This document shows positions 42,254 through 51,044 of a DNA stretch of 64,000 nucleotides, piece after piece (within the stretch, counting starts at the first letter, position 1; each line of letters opens with the position of its first letter). Made by a program: the position numbers and the translations under genes. The stretch comes from Nocardia carnea. Lineage in GTDB: Bacteria > Actinomycetota > Actinomycetes > Mycobacteriales > Mycobacteriaceae. The DNA lies in the NCBI RefSeq assembly GCF_029868855.1, contig NZ_JARWOV010000088.1:1-64000 (forward strand), in the 5' to 3' direction. Below the pieces are notes generated by a model. It worked only from the letters and a program-made list of their open reading frames with translations. It searched no databases and was not told the origin of the DNA.

Positions 42254-42766
42254 TCAGCTCTCGCCGTCGAGGGTCAGCACGACCAGCGGCATCGGCCGGT
42301 CGATCTTGGACTGGAAATCCGCCAGCAGGGGGTTGTCGGCCAGTACCCAGGCCGCGAACTCCTCGTATTCCGCCCCTTCGAGCACCTTACCGGTCGCCTG
42401 GTAGGTCTTGTCCCGGAGCTCGATCGTGACCTGCGGATTCGCCTTGATGTTGTACCACCAGGCCGGGTACTTGTCTTCGATGAACGAGCTCACGAACATG
42501 ATGTCGTCCCGGTACAGGGGCCCGAGGGGAGTCGTGTGCCGCTTGCCGCTCTTGGCTCCCGTGGTGGTGAGCAGGATGAGGTCCCCGCCCGCGTAGGCAC
42601 CGCCCACCTTGCCCGAGTTCTCCCGGAACTCCTTGATCACATCATCGTTCCAATTTGCGATGCCGTCCTGCTCATCCCAGGCCTGGTTCCACGGCGCGTT
42701 CGGATCGTTGTAGTCGGTGATCTCGGTCTGTTCCGGCTGTCCCGCAATCGCTTCGGTTTCGCTCAT
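42254..42766 (-). CDS. F420-type nitroreductase-fold protein (Ddn/DUF385 family)
   Basis: This 170-residue protein has the split-barrel core L-I-L-L-T-T-T-G-A-K-S-G-K-R-H-T-T-P-L near residue 70, the phosphate/F420-binding signature of the deazaflavin-dependent nitroreductase group, plus Y-P-A-W-W-Y-N-I near 100. Members reduce quinones or nitro compounds, or bind F420. I start at ATG 42766; the upstream frame is shadow sequence. It stands alone, divergent from the symporter gene. Confidence 0.88.
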   Translation of the reverse strand: MSETEAIAGQPEQTEITDYNDPNAPWNQAWDEQDGIANWNDDVIKEFRENSGKVGGAYAGGDLILLTTTGAKSGKRHTTPLGPLYRDDIMFVSSFIEDKYPAWWYNIKANPQVTIELRDKTYQATGKVLEGAEYEEFAAWVLADNPLLADFQSKIDRPMPLVVLTLDGES

Positions 42767-43020
42767 GATCAGAGTATGTCGCGGGATCCGGCCAGTTTCC
42801 GTCCTAATCGGCCGCCATGAGAGCCGATTTCGGCCCTTTTCCGGATAGTGCGTCCGGTGCCCGACGGACACGCCCGGCTTTGATCAACACGGCCCGAGCC
42901 GCCACCGCGCGCGGTACGTTTTATGCACCAGAGCCGATCTGGTAGTGCGGCCGGCCATCGGTGGTGCCGATGCGGTGAACCGCACGCGGTTGTCCGTGGC
43001 CGCTTCGAGGAGAACGTCGT

Positions 43021-44751
43021 ATGCCGCAGTTCGAAGATTCCCAGCAAATCGTCTCCACGCTCGCGGAAGGTGAGGTGCTGCGACTCGACGCCCAAGCCGT
43101 CGACTACGCGATCGTCGCGCTCTATTTCGTGTTCGTCCTCGGTATCGGCCTGCTGGCCCGCCAACGCATCTCGTCGAGTATGGACTTCTTCCTGTCCGGG
43201 CGTTCACTGCCCGCCTGGGTGACGGGTCTGGCGTTCATCTCGGCCAATCTGGGTGCGGTCGAGATCATGGGTATGTCGGCCAACGGCGCAGAATACGGAT
43301 TCCCCGCCTTCCACTACTTCTGGATCGGCGCGGTGCCGGCCATGCTCTTCCTGGGCGTGGTGATGATGCCGTTCTACTACGGCTCGAAGGTGCGCAGCGT
43401 GCCGGAGTTCATGCGGCGCCGCTTCGGTACCGGTGCGCATCTGGTGAACGCGCTCAGTTTCGCGGTCGCCCAGGTACTCATCGCCGGTGTCAACCTGTAC
43501 CTGCTCGGCACCATCCTGAATGTGCTGCTGGGCTGGCCGCTGTGGGTCGCGGTGATCGCGGCGGCAGTGATCGTGCTCTCCTACATCACCCTCGGTGGCC
43601 TGTCGGCGGCGATCTACAACGAGGTGCTGCAATTCTTCGTCATCGTGGCCGCCCTGCTGCCGCTCACCCTGATCGGCCTGCACCGAGTGGGCGGCTGGTC
43701 CGGGTTGCAGGACAAGGTGGCGGCCTCCCCCGGCGGCCCCGAACAGCTGGATTCCTGGCCCGGTAACGCCCTGTCCGGATTCGCCAACGATTTCCTGTCC
43801 ATCCTCGGCATCGTCTTCGGCCTGGGTTTCGTGCTCTCCTTCGGCTATTGGACCACCAACTTCGTCGAGGTGCAGCGGGCCCTGGCAACACATTCCATCG
43901 CCGCCGCCCGGCGCACCCCGATCATCGGCGCCTACCCGAAGATCCTGATCCCGCTGATCGTGATCATCCCCGGCATGATCAGCGCCGTGCTGGTACCGCA
44001 GATGGCCGAATACAAACAGGCCGTCACCGCGAACCCGGACGTGGACAGCGATGTCACCTACAACCAGGCGCTGCTGTACCTGATGAAGGAAGTACTGCCC
44101 AATGGCCTGCTGGGTGTGGGGCTGGCGGGTCTGCTGGCGGCCTTCATGGCCGGGATGGCGGCCAATGTCTCGGCCTTCAACACGGTGTTCAGTATCGACC
44201 TGTGGCAGCAGTACGTGGTCAAGGACCGGCCGGATACCTACTACCTGACGGTCGGCCGGCTGGCGACCGTGGGCGCCACCGTCGCGGCGATCTTCACCGC
44301 GTTCATCGCGGGCGGGTTCAGCAACATCATGGACTACCTGCAGACTCTGTTCAGCTTCTTCAACGCACCCTTGTTCGCGACATTCATCCTCGGCATGTTC
44401 TGGAAACGGATGACACCGACCGCCGGTTGGACGGGTCTGGTGGCCGGTACCGCGATCGCGGTCACCATTTTCGTGCTGAACGAGACGGGCGTGTTCTCGT
44501 TGTCGGGGCAGGGCGTCAGCTTCGTCGCGGCCGGCGCCGCCTTCGTGGTGGATATCCTGGTCAGCGTGGCGGTCACCATGGTGACCGCGCCGAAACCCGC
44601 GGCCGAACTCGTGGGGCTGGTCTATTCGGAGACACCGCGCGAACTGCGCACCGACCCGGAAGCCGCCACCCTGCCCTGGTATCAGCGGCCGGTGCTGCTG
44701 GCGGGTATCGCGCTGGTGCTCGTGATCATCCTCAATATCGCGACCGGATAG
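43021..44751 (+). CDS. Sodium:solute symporter (SSS) family transporter
   Basis: This 576-residue membrane protein has about 13-14 hydrophobic helices. It carries the SSS-type segment S-S-S-M-D-F-F-L-S-G-R-S near 52 and the unwound first-core-helix sequence near 75-95 (S-A-N-L-G-A-V-E). Members import sugars, amino acids, vitamins or organic acids with sodium. GAGGAGA lies eight bases before ATG 43021. The next gene, ten bases downstream, encodes a small membrane protein that probably accompanies it. The solute cannot be predicted. Confidence 0.93.
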   Translation: MPQFEDSQQIVSTLAEGEVLRLDAQAVDYAIVALYFVFVLGIGLLARQRISSSMDFFLSGRSLPAWVTGLAFISANLGAVEIMGMSANGAEYGFPAFHYFWIGAVPAMLFLGVVMMPFYYGSKVRSVPEFMRRRFGTGAHLVNALSFAVAQVLIAGVNLYLLGTILNVLLGWPLWVAVIAAAVIVLSYITLGGLSAAIYNEVLQFFVIVAALLPLTLIGLHRVGGWSGLQDKVAASPGGPEQLDSWPGNALSGFANDFLSILGIVFGLGFVLSFGYWTTNFVEVQRALATHSIAAARRTPIIGAYPKILIPLIVIIPGMISAVLVPQMAEYKQAVTANPDVDSDVTYNQALLYLMKEVLPNGLLGVGLAGLLAAFMAGMAANVSAFNTVFSIDLWQQYVVKDRPDTYYLTVGRLATVGATVAAIFTAFIAGGFSNIMDYLQTLFSFFNAPLFATFILGMFWKRMTPTAGWTGLVAGTAIAVTIFVLNETGVFSLSGQGVSFVAAGAAFVVDILVSVAVTMVTAPKPAAELVGLVYSETPRELRTDPEAATLPWYQRPVLLAGIALVLVIILNIATG

Positions 44752-44761
44752 GACAACGCCC

Positions 44762-45013
44762 GTGCTCTTCGATATCCGCACCATCGTCGGAGGCCTGCTC
44801 GGCCTCTACGGCATCGTCCTGGTGATCACCGGACTGGTCCACGACACCGCCGCCGAAGAAGCCAAGACCGGCGGCATCAATGTGAACCTGTGGGCGGGTC
44901 TGGGCATGCTCGTCGTGGCCGTCGCCTTCCTGACATGGGCCCGGCTACGTCCGGTGGCTGTCGACCAGCCCGCCCCCGAGACCGAGAGCGAATCGGCGCC
45001 CGGCCGGGACTGA
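44762..45013 (+). CDS. Small two-helix membrane protein, symporter partner
   Basis: This 83-residue protein has two membrane helices (about residues 6-26 and 40-61) and an acidic C-terminal tail. GTG 44762 is ten bases after the symporter stop, and a strong terminator hairpin follows 26 bases after its own stop, so the two form a unit. Small partner proteins are known for several SSS transporters (for example YhdT with PanF). I do not recognise this one by name. Confidence 0.75.
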   Translation: MLFDIRTIVGGLLGLYGIVLVITGLVHDTAAEEAKTGGINVNLWAGLGMLVVAVAFLTWARLRPVAVDQPAPETESESAPGRD

Positions 45014-45039
45014 TCACGATATTCGACGCCGGAACAGCA

Positions 45040-45070
45040 GCTACCGGTCCGCCCGCAGCGGACCGGTAGC
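45040..45070. terminator. Strong hairpin terminator
   Basis: An exact 13-bp stem (GCTACCGGTCCGC at 45040-45052 with its complement at 45058-45070) with a five-base loop is followed by GTTTC. It ends the symporter operon and, read the other way, also lies just after the small minus-strand gene at 45094. Confidence 0.85.
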
Positions 45071-45093
45071 GTTTCGGACCGGCCGAATCGGTG

Positions 45094-45171
45094 TCAGTCC
45101 GGCAGGCCGAGCGCGAAGCCGACGGCGATGAGCAGGCAACTGACGACTGATACAGCCACGATGATCCACAT
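45094..45171 (-). CDS. Possible 25-residue membrane peptide
   Basis: A 26-codon frame (M-W-I-I-V-A-V-S-V-V to the terminal G-L-P-D) encodes one hydrophobic helix with a short tail. It stops 24 bases before the terminator hairpin at 45040-45070. There is no clear ribosome site. Peptides of this kind (single helix with C-terminal G-L-P-D or similar) are common in actinobacteria, but this short frame may also be chance. Confidence 0.35.
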   Translation of the reverse strand: MWIIVAVSVVSCLLIAVGFALGLPD

Positions 45172-45250
45172 CAGCCAAGCGTACGAAATCGCGCGAGCAC
45201 ATCGATGACCGGGTCGGATACTCCGGACCTGGCCTGCATCCGCGCTCCGG

Positions 45251-45751
45251 TCAGGGCACCACCTCGACCACATCGCCGGGGTTCAGATAGTGGTATACCG
45301 CGACCGCACCCGGTTCGGTCAACCGGATGCAGCCGTGCGATTCATGCTCCACCGGGCCGATGTGGAAGGCGATATCGCCGTTGAAGAACACCGCGTAGTG
45401 CATCGGGGCGTGATGCATGGTGCTCCAGTGGTACGGGCGCTTGAAGTCCACGTCGAATACCCCGGGCGGGGTCTCGAAGCCGTCCATCCCGTGCGACATC
45501 GGCGTCGGCCCGTAGACGACCTTGCCGTTGTCCATCAACCAAACCTCGTTCGTGGACAGCCGCAGGCAGGCCCGCGCCGCCGGTGAGCACGGGGCCTGAG
45601 CCGGGATGATCGCCGGCACACCGGGAACATTGGGCCCGTTGGGCCACAGCGGCTCGGCGAAAGCGGGTGCCGCCGGCGCCAGGATCGCCGCCGCGACCCC
45701 GGTGAACGCAGCCATCCGATGTAACCGGTGGCGAAAATGTCCGTTGCTCAT
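45251..45751 (-). CDS. L,D-transpeptidase (YkuD domain), secreted
   Basis: This 166-residue protein has a signal peptide (basic start, hydrophobic core, A-F-A at 30-32 before the cut) and a YkuD catalytic domain ending in H-E-S-H139-G-C141-I-R-L, the Cys/His active site. It would form 3-3 crosslinks in peptidoglycan or attach proteins, outside the membrane. It is short compared with the roughly 400-residue mycobacterial LdtMt proteins, which have added Ig-like domains. ATG 45751 is favoured because the signal peptide begins there and AGAGG lies upstream. Confidence 0.9.
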   Translation of the reverse strand: MSNGHFRHRLHRMAAFTGVAAAILAPAAPAFAEPLWPNGPNVPGVPAIIPAQAPCSPAARACLRLSTNEVWLMDNGKVVYGPTPMSHGMDGFETPPGVFDVDFKRPYHWSTMHHAPMHYAVFFNGDIAFHIGPVEHESHGCIRLTEPGAVAVYHYLNPGDVVEVVP

Positions 45752-45921
45752 CTCGTACCGACCTCTTTTCTCGATCCGCCGCCGATCCGGCGGGGCCAGC
45801 AAATCCAGAGCGAAGATCAAGAGAACTATTCGACGGTACTGAAGTTCGATGACTCATGGGCCGCATTCGCCGTAGACTCGCCGATTCCGGCAGGAAATCC
45901 GCGGCGGATACGGCCCACCGA

Positions 45922-47220
45922 TCAGGCCACGCTCCAGCTGTCGGAGGCTGCGCCACGTCGCCGGATACGCCGTCGGCGCTGGTAGAACACCTCCTCCACC
46001 GAGACATTGGGCACCTCTTCGACGATCCCGGTGAGCCGGTCGCCGAGCTCGAGTTCCGCGATCCGCCGATGCAATCCGGCGCGCCGCTCCGCTGGGAGCT
46101 GCGCCCACACCACGCCGATCCGTCGCTGGGCAGCGATATCGGCCACCGCGAGCAAACGCAGCAGCGGCGGCCAGAGATCGTCCGCGTTGGCCACCGACGG
46201 CAGCTCGGCAATCCGTTCGACAGGCATCCGCGCCACCAGTCCCACGACGAAACGCTGAACCTCGTGATGCGTATTGCCGGCCAGGACCAGCAGTCCCTTC
46301 CACGGACCGGTGTCGAATGCCACGACCAGGGATTCGACGATCGCCGTCAGCGCGGCCGTATTGGCGAAGATCGGGTTCATCGACAGCTGCCGCAGGGCCG
46401 GGCCGTGGAGTTTCGATACGAAGGTCATCAACTCCGGCGCCGCACCCTTCTGGATGACGTGCGCCGCCAGTTTTCCGAGCGATTCCGGAGAGGTTCGGGC
46501 GAGCAGCACATCACCGACCTCGCCGACCACATCGTCCTCGGCGCGCGAGAGCAGCGAGATCGCGGCCTCCTGCAACTCGGGCGAACCGTTCACCACCGTA
46601 TCCATCATGCGCGGAATCCGTTGCGAGGTCCCGTGCAGCAATTGCCGCAGAATTCGGCTGATCGCGGGCGAGGAATAGGCGTAGGCGGCGGAAAAGAGCA
46701 CGCCTTCGTCATCCATGGTCCCGAACTCGAATGCCTCGATCAGCCGCGGCGAGGCGTATTCGAGGAAAGGCCCGGCCGTGATGTGGTCACGGCGGCGCAG
46801 TACCTCGTTCAGAATCTCCACCAGCGGTTCGGACGCCATGATGTCGCCCAGCTCGCCCAGGGCTTTGGGGTCGACGTACGGCGTGCAGGACGCGGCGTAC
46901 TCGGTCTTGAGCATGGTGAGCGTTTCGGCCGCCGCGTCCGGATAGTCGACGCCGACCGCGCCGGCCGCGCGGCCGGTCATCATGGGCGGCACCACCCGTT
47001 GCACCAGAGGTATCGAGATGGTGAGCGGAATGATCGGAATCAGTCGCCCGATCCGCTTGAACATCTCACCGTGGTACTCGTAGATCCGGCCCGAGATCCG
47101 TTTCTCCAGCTCGTGCAGATGCTGAGGACCGAGCCGTTCGAGATAAGCGATCCGTTCGACCGGAACATGCAGCGTACGCGCCAGCAGAATCATCTGCGCG
47201 CGGGTTACCAGGTCGCTCAT
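45922..47220 (-). CDS. Conserved hypothetical protein, helical
   Basis: This 432-residue protein is rich in amphipathic helices, with a hydrophobic segment near residues 60-85 (I-P-I-I-P-L-T-I-S-I-P-L) and a basic end (R-R-R-R-I-R-R-R). I do not recognise the family. ATG 47220 overlaps the stop of the 74-residue gene by four bases (ATGA), so the two are one unit. The segment around 110-250 with repeated E-L/L-L patterns suggests an alpha-solenoid. Membrane association through the 60-85 stretch is possible. Confidence 0.7.
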   Translation of the reverse strand: MSDLVTRAQMILLARTLHVPVERIAYLERLGPQHLHELEKRISGRIYEYHGEMFKRIGRLIPIIPLTISIPLVQRVVPPMMTGRAAGAVGVDYPDAAAETLTMLKTEYAASCTPYVDPKALGELGDIMASEPLVEILNEVLRRRDHITAGPFLEYASPRLIEAFEFGTMDDEGVLFSAAYAYSSPAISRILRQLLHGTSQRIPRMMDTVVNGSPELQEAAISLLSRAEDDVVGEVGDVLLARTSPESLGKLAAHVIQKGAAPELMTFVSKLHGPALRQLSMNPIFANTAALTAIVESLVVAFDTGPWKGLLVLAGNTHHEVQRFVVGLVARMPVERIAELPSVANADDLWPPLLRLLAVADIAAQRRIGVVWAQLPAERRAGLHRRIAELELGDRLTGIVEEVPNVSVEEVFYQRRRRIRRRGAASDSWSVA

Positions 47221-47441
47221 CCTTCGAGTAGATCCCCGAACATGATCCGGCGGGTGATCGCCTTGAACGGCGGCGGGAAGAACCGGATCATCCCGTTGAC
47301 AGCTTCGATGAGTAGTTCCTTCTCCATTTTCTGGGTATTCCGGAACAGTCCGAGCAGATCCTCGATCTCCTGATCGGAGAGCATCTCCGAGGCTGCGGTG
47401 GGTCCGTTCAGTTCGCGGACGAGTTCGGTCTTGGCACTCAT
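47217..47441 (-). CDS. Small hypothetical protein coupled to 432-residue gene
   Basis: This 74-residue protein is helical and acidic in the middle (S-D-Q-E-I-E-D-L-L near 26), then basic and aromatic near its end. AGGAG with four bases of spacing precedes ATG 47441. It overlaps the following gene by four bases, implying coordinated amounts and possibly a complex. No family is recognised. Confidence 0.7.
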   Translation of the reverse strand: MSAKTELVRELNGPTAASEMLSDQEIEDLLGLFRNTQKMEKELLIEAVNGMIRFFPPPFKAITRRIMFGDLLEG

Positions 47442-47895
47442 TCTGCTCCTGTGTCTCACTCGCGGGCCGGCAGCCGCGAAACCACCGCCGATCCCGTGTA
47501 TTACCCGCACGACGATATGCCGAATCCTCATGACCGTAAGGGCATTCACATCTGGTGTTACCTGCCTGCAATTTGTCGTGCCTCACATCATGCGGGGGTA
47601 TGTGTGACGCTACCGGAGGATTCCATTACTGCCTCCCGGGGCGCCGGCCCGCGCCCGTGCCGGACACGGTTCCCGGTAGCAGGCATGCGCGACGTCCGCG
47701 TGGTGGCAGCGGCCGCGCGGCCCCGCACAGCGCGGCCGGCCCGGGAGAATCCACTGGTGTCGGCGGTGCATCCCGAGCGCGGGCTCCCGGGATGCGGTGT
47801 CCAACCGGTGGCCGCGTAGATATCTGCCGACGGACGGCCGCCGATCTGCCCGGACAACAACGGTCCGGACCCGCCGGACGGACGATCGCGCTCCC
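47442..47895. other. Non-coding gap with terminator-like stems
   Basis: No credible gene lies in these 454 bases. Two inverted repeats occur toward the hydrolase end: GCATCCCG/CGGGATGC at 47768-47795 and GTCCGG/CCGGAC at 47863-47879. The second is 17 bases beyond the hydrolase stop and could end that minus-strand operon. The part near 47450-47600 should contain the promoter of the 74-residue gene. Confidence 0.5.
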
Positions 47896-48891
47896 CTATA
47901 CCGAAGCCCGGTCCGGCCGGTCGGCCGCGAGATGCCGGCGCAGGAACATCAGCTGATGGCGGACTGCCGGTTCGAAGAACGTATTGCCCGGCCAGACCCC
48001 GAAATGGTCGCAGGGGTAGTGCCGGACCTCGGCCCGCGCAGCGAAGGCGGCCTTCGCCGCGGCCTCCGGGGGCGCACCGCGGTCGAAATCGGCGATCTGC
48101 ACCAGAATCGGCAGTTGCAGCCCGGCGGCCGCCCGGGCCGGGCGGTAGCCGGCCAGCTGTACCAGCACATTCGCGTCGATTTCGTTCCGCCAGGTGGGTC
48201 CGGCCAGGGCGCGGTACGACTCGTACCAGCCTTCCAGCGCCAGCGCCGCCGCTTCTCCGGGCCGGCCGACCAGCGGGATGAGGCCCGGCCCGCCGGTCAC
48301 CGCGTCCAGCTGCCGTCGCACCGCGGTGCGGGCACCCCGCAGTGTGGCCGCGACCCCGCCGGATCGGATGGCCAGCGCGGCCGCGGCGCGGCCGTCCACC
48401 AGCGGTGTCAGCGAGACGACCGCGGCGAGCGCGGCCCGCGCGGTGGACGTTTTCTCCGGGGCGTGCCGGGCAGCCGCGGCCGCCGCGAAGACATGGCCAC
48501 CGGACAACGAGACACCCCACAGCACGATGCGGCGCGAGTCGACCCCCGGTAGTTCGGCGGCCGCGGCTACCGCCGCCCGGTAGTCGGCGAGCTGATCGGC
48601 CATCCGGACCCGCTGCCGGGGGTGGCCGCCGCTGGCACCGAAGTACCGGAAATCGAAGGCGAGTACGTCGATTCCCGCGGCGGCGTAGGCACGGGCGAAC
48701 GGTTCGAGACCGGAATCCTTGGTTCCGCCGAAACCGTGCGCCATCACCGCGACCGGCCGGCCGGCCGGGCCTTCCAGCTCGGCCGAACCGGCCGCGAAAT
48801 ACCAGGCGCGGCACCGGACGCCGCCGGAAACGAAGGTCAGTTCGGCGGGTCCGGCCGCAGCGGCCGATTCAGGGGTGTGATGCAGCGTCAT
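47896..48891 (-). CDS. Alpha/beta hydrolase (dienelactone hydrolase-like)
   Basis: This 331-residue hydrolase has an oxyanion loop H-G-F-G-G near residue 52, nucleophile elbow G-V-S-L-S-G-G near 126, a catalytic Asp in I-A-D-F-D-R near 268 and His in C-D-H-F-G near 295. The strand V-M-A-H-G-F is standard for the fold. It overlaps the TetR gene by 23 bases and is the last gene of an FMO-TetR-hydrolase unit. In Baeyer-Villiger pathways an esterase cleaves the ester made by the monooxygenase, which this gene could do (inference). Confidence 0.88.
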   Translation of the reverse strand: MTLHHTPESAAAAGPAELTFVSGGVRCRAWYFAAGSAELEGPAGRPVAVMAHGFGGTKDSGLEPFARAYAAAGIDVLAFDFRYFGASGGHPRQRVRMADQLADYRAAVAAAAELPGVDSRRIVLWGVSLSGGHVFAAAAAARHAPEKTSTARAALAAVVSLTPLVDGRAAAALAIRSGGVAATLRGARTAVRRQLDAVTGGPGLIPLVGRPGEAAALALEGWYESYRALAGPTWRNEIDANVLVQLAGYRPARAAAGLQLPILVQIADFDRGAPPEAAAKAAFAARAEVRHYPCDHFGVWPGNTFFEPAVRHQLMFLRRHLAADRPDRASV

Positions 48892-49528
48892 GACGGTTCC
48901 TCGCGGTGGCGGGTTCGGCGGGTGCGTAGATCGAGCGCAGCCAGACCGTGACCACCGATTCGATATAGCGTTCCCGGTCGAGCTCCGTCCCCGAGGTCAG
49001 GCGCTCGAGCAGTCGTTCGTTGAGCAGGAGCAGGACATCGGCGAGGGTGGCCGCGTCACCGCCGGTGGGGGCGCGGCCCGCCCGGCGTTCGTCCTCGATC
49101 ATGGCCGCTATCGAAGGGATGAAGGCTTGGCGCTCGGCTTCCCAGATCTCGCGTACCGCCGGCGAGGCGCTGCGCGCGTCCAGGACGGCGCTGTAGAGGT
49201 GCCGGTGCCGGTCCCAGAAATCGACCAGCCCGCGGATCGTGCGTTCGATGCGGTCGGCCGGTTCCCCGGGGCCGACGAGAATATCGTTGACCGCGAACAC
49301 TTCCTGGTAGATGTCCTCCAGGGCGGCTCCGACGGCGGCTGCCTTGTTCTCGAAATAGAAATAGAAGGCCGAGCGGGTCAGCCCGGCCCGCCGGGAGATC
49401 TCGGCGATATCGACGGCCTCGAGCCGGCCCCCGTTATCGCGCAGCAGTTCGTCCAGCGCCACCAGCAGAGCCTCCCGGCGCTGTTCGCCGCGCGGAGGTC
49501 CGCGCCGGTCGGTACGCGAGCGGACCAT
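48869..49528 (-). CDS. TetR family transcriptional regulator
   Basis: This 219-residue regulator has a helix-turn-helix at about residues 38-62 (I-A-E-I-S-R-R-A-G-L-T then A-F-Y-F-Y-F) and a helical ligand domain resembling EthR-type regulators, which often control a Baeyer-Villiger monooxygenase. Its ATG shares one base with the FMO stop (TGATG). Two similar palindromes upstream of the FMO gene (50916 and 50949) are likely binding sites. It probably controls both the FMO operon and the divergent alcohol dehydrogenase. Confidence 0.9.
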   Translation of the reverse strand: MVRSRTDRRGPPRGEQRREALLVALDELLRDNGGRLEAVDIAEISRRAGLTRSAFYFYFENKAAAVGAALEDIYQEVFAVNDILVGPGEPADRIERTIRGLVDFWDRHRHLYSAVLDARSASPAVREIWEAERQAFIPSIAAMIEDERRAGRAPTGGDAATLADVLLLLNERLLERLTSGTELDRERYIESVVTVWLRSIYAPAEPATARNRHDAASHP

Positions 49529-50871
49529 CAGCGGGCCTGCCCGGCCGGCTGCCGACCGTGTTCGCGGGCCCGGCGCAGGCCGGCCGGCAGTTCGGTGCGC
49601 CGCAGATCGCGTTCGTAGACGAAGTAGTCCAGTTGCTGCGTATGCCGGGGGCGGTCCACGACGTGACCGGTGAAGCGACGACGGTCCTCCTCGATGACCC
49701 GCAGCATCGTTTCCGCCGACGGCGGCCGGTAGTACCCGGCCGCGTAGGCGGCGACCAGCCGGGCCTGGCATTCCACGAACGGGAACAGGGTGGGGAACGG
49801 CTGTGCGAAACCGACGAACGCGAGATTGTCCACGCCGGGTTTGAAGATGCGTTTGTACAGGGCGATCCGGTTGTCCGGTGCGCTGATGAATTCGGGGTCG
49901 AAGAACGGGAAGGTGATGTTGTAGCCGGTGCAGTAGATGATGACGTCGAAATCTTTGTGCGTCCCGTCGGTGAAATGCACGGTGGCGCCGTCGAGCCGGC
50001 TCACATCGGGTTTGGCCACCACATCCCCCGAGCCCAGCCGCAGCGGCAGTTCCACGGATTGGGTGGGGTGCGCCTCGAAGAACTTGTGGTTCGGTGCGGG
50101 CAGCCCGTATTTCACCGGGTCACCCGAGATATAGGGGGTGAAGGTTTGGACGAGTTTGCGCTGCCAGGACAGCGGAACGTAGGGCACCGTGCGGAAATAA
50201 CGGTCCGCCGGGGTGCCCGCGAAATACTTCGGCACCACCCACGCGCTGGACCGGGTGGAAAGCCAGACGTCGTTGTCCATTGCCCGCGAGGACAGTTCGA
50301 CGGCGATATCGGCGGCGCTGTTGCCGATGCCCACGATCAGGATGCGCTTACCGTAGAGGTTCAGCGGGGTCCGCGGATCGATATAGGCGTGGGAGTGGAT
50401 GGCCTGGCCGGTGAATTCGCCCGGGAAATCCGGGAACCGGGGATCCCAATGGTGGCCGTTGGCGACGACCAATAGGTCGAACTTCCGGATCTCGCCGCTC
50501 TCGGTCCCGATTTCCCAGCCGTCGGCGACCGGGCGGGCGTGCCGGACGCCGTTGCCGAATTCGATGGACCGTTCGAGATCGAACGCCGCGGCATAGCCGT
50601 CCAGGTATTCCTTGATCAGGCTGTGGTGCGGGAAATCGGGATAGGAATCCGGCATCGGATAGTCCCGGAACGACAGCTGGTACTTCGAGGTATCGATATG
50701 CAGTGATCGGTACGCGCTGGAATGCCCGTTCGGATTACCGAAGGCCCAGTTACCGCCGATCCGGTCCGAGGACTCGAAGCAGGTGTAGGGGATCCCGTAG
50801 TCGCCGAGCATTTTTCCGGTGGTCAAACCGCTGATTCCGGCCCCGATGACCGCGACGGTGGGTTTCGGCAT
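49528..50871 (-). CDS. Flavin-containing monooxygenase (FMO/BVMO-type)
   Basis: This 447-residue flavoprotein has the FAD motif G-A-G-I-S-G at 10-15, a second nucleotide motif G-I-G-N-S-A near 197 and an FMO-type linker F-T-G-Q-A-I-H-S-H-A-Y, close to the FxGxxxHxxx fingerprint. It should use NADPH and oxygen to oxidise a ketone, amine or sulfide. GGAGG just before ATG 50871 supports the start over an upstream frame to 50922. The gene is first in an operon with a TetR and a hydrolase and divergent from an alcohol dehydrogenase. An alcohol to ketone to ester to acid route is a reasonable guess. Confidence 0.9.
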   Translation of the reverse strand: MPKPTVAVIGAGISGLTTGKMLGDYGIPYTCFESSDRIGGNWAFGNPNGHSSAYRSLHIDTSKYQLSFRDYPMPDSYPDFPHHSLIKEYLDGYAAAFDLERSIEFGNGVRHARPVADGWEIGTESGEIRKFDLLVVANGHHWDPRFPDFPGEFTGQAIHSHAYIDPRTPLNLYGKRILIVGIGNSAADIAVELSSRAMDNDVWLSTRSSAWVVPKYFAGTPADRYFRTVPYVPLSWQRKLVQTFTPYISGDPVKYGLPAPNHKFFEAHPTQSVELPLRLGSGDVVAKPDVSRLDGATVHFTDGTHKDFDVIIYCTGYNITFPFFDPEFISAPDNRIALYKRIFKPGVDNLAFVGFAQPFPTLFPFVECQARLVAAYAAGYYRPPSAETMLRVIEEDRRRFTGHVVDRPRHTQQLDYFVYERDLRRTELPAGLRRAREHGRQPAGQAR

Positions 50872-50915
50872 ACGACCTCCTGCGTGTTCCGCCGTGGGGC
50901 GGAGACCAACCGGCA

Positions 50916-50929
50916 GTGACACCGGTCAC
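50916..50929. promoter_or_regulatory. 14-bp palindrome, probable TetR operator 1
   Basis: GTGAC (50916-50920), ACCG and GTCAC (50925-50929) form a perfect inverted repeat with a four-base spacer. A second site with the same TGAC-N4-GTCA core lies 33 bp away centre to centre, about three helical turns. It lies between the FMO and alcohol dehydrogenase starts. Confidence 0.6.
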
Positions 50930-50948
50930 ACGCACAATAGGATCCCGT

Positions 50949-50962
50949 TTGACGTGTGTCAA
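50949..50962. promoter_or_regulatory. 14-bp palindrome, probable TetR operator 2
   Basis: TTGAC (50949-50953), GTGT and GTCAA (50958-50962) form a perfect inverted repeat of the same architecture as the site at 50916. The two lie in the 173-base divergent promoter region of the FMO and alcohol dehydrogenase genes. Confidence 0.6.
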
Positions 50963-51044
50963 GAAAAATCGACCCTTGTCAGTATCCGGCTCCCGGCCTA
51001 CTTTGTGAGGCACGTCATAACGGCCGGTCCCCGGAGGAAATCCC

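Noticed and set aside
47588..48814. Large Gly/Arg-rich minus-strand frame over the hydrolase
   Set aside because: It is out of frame with the hydrolase, which has an intact triad and normal start.
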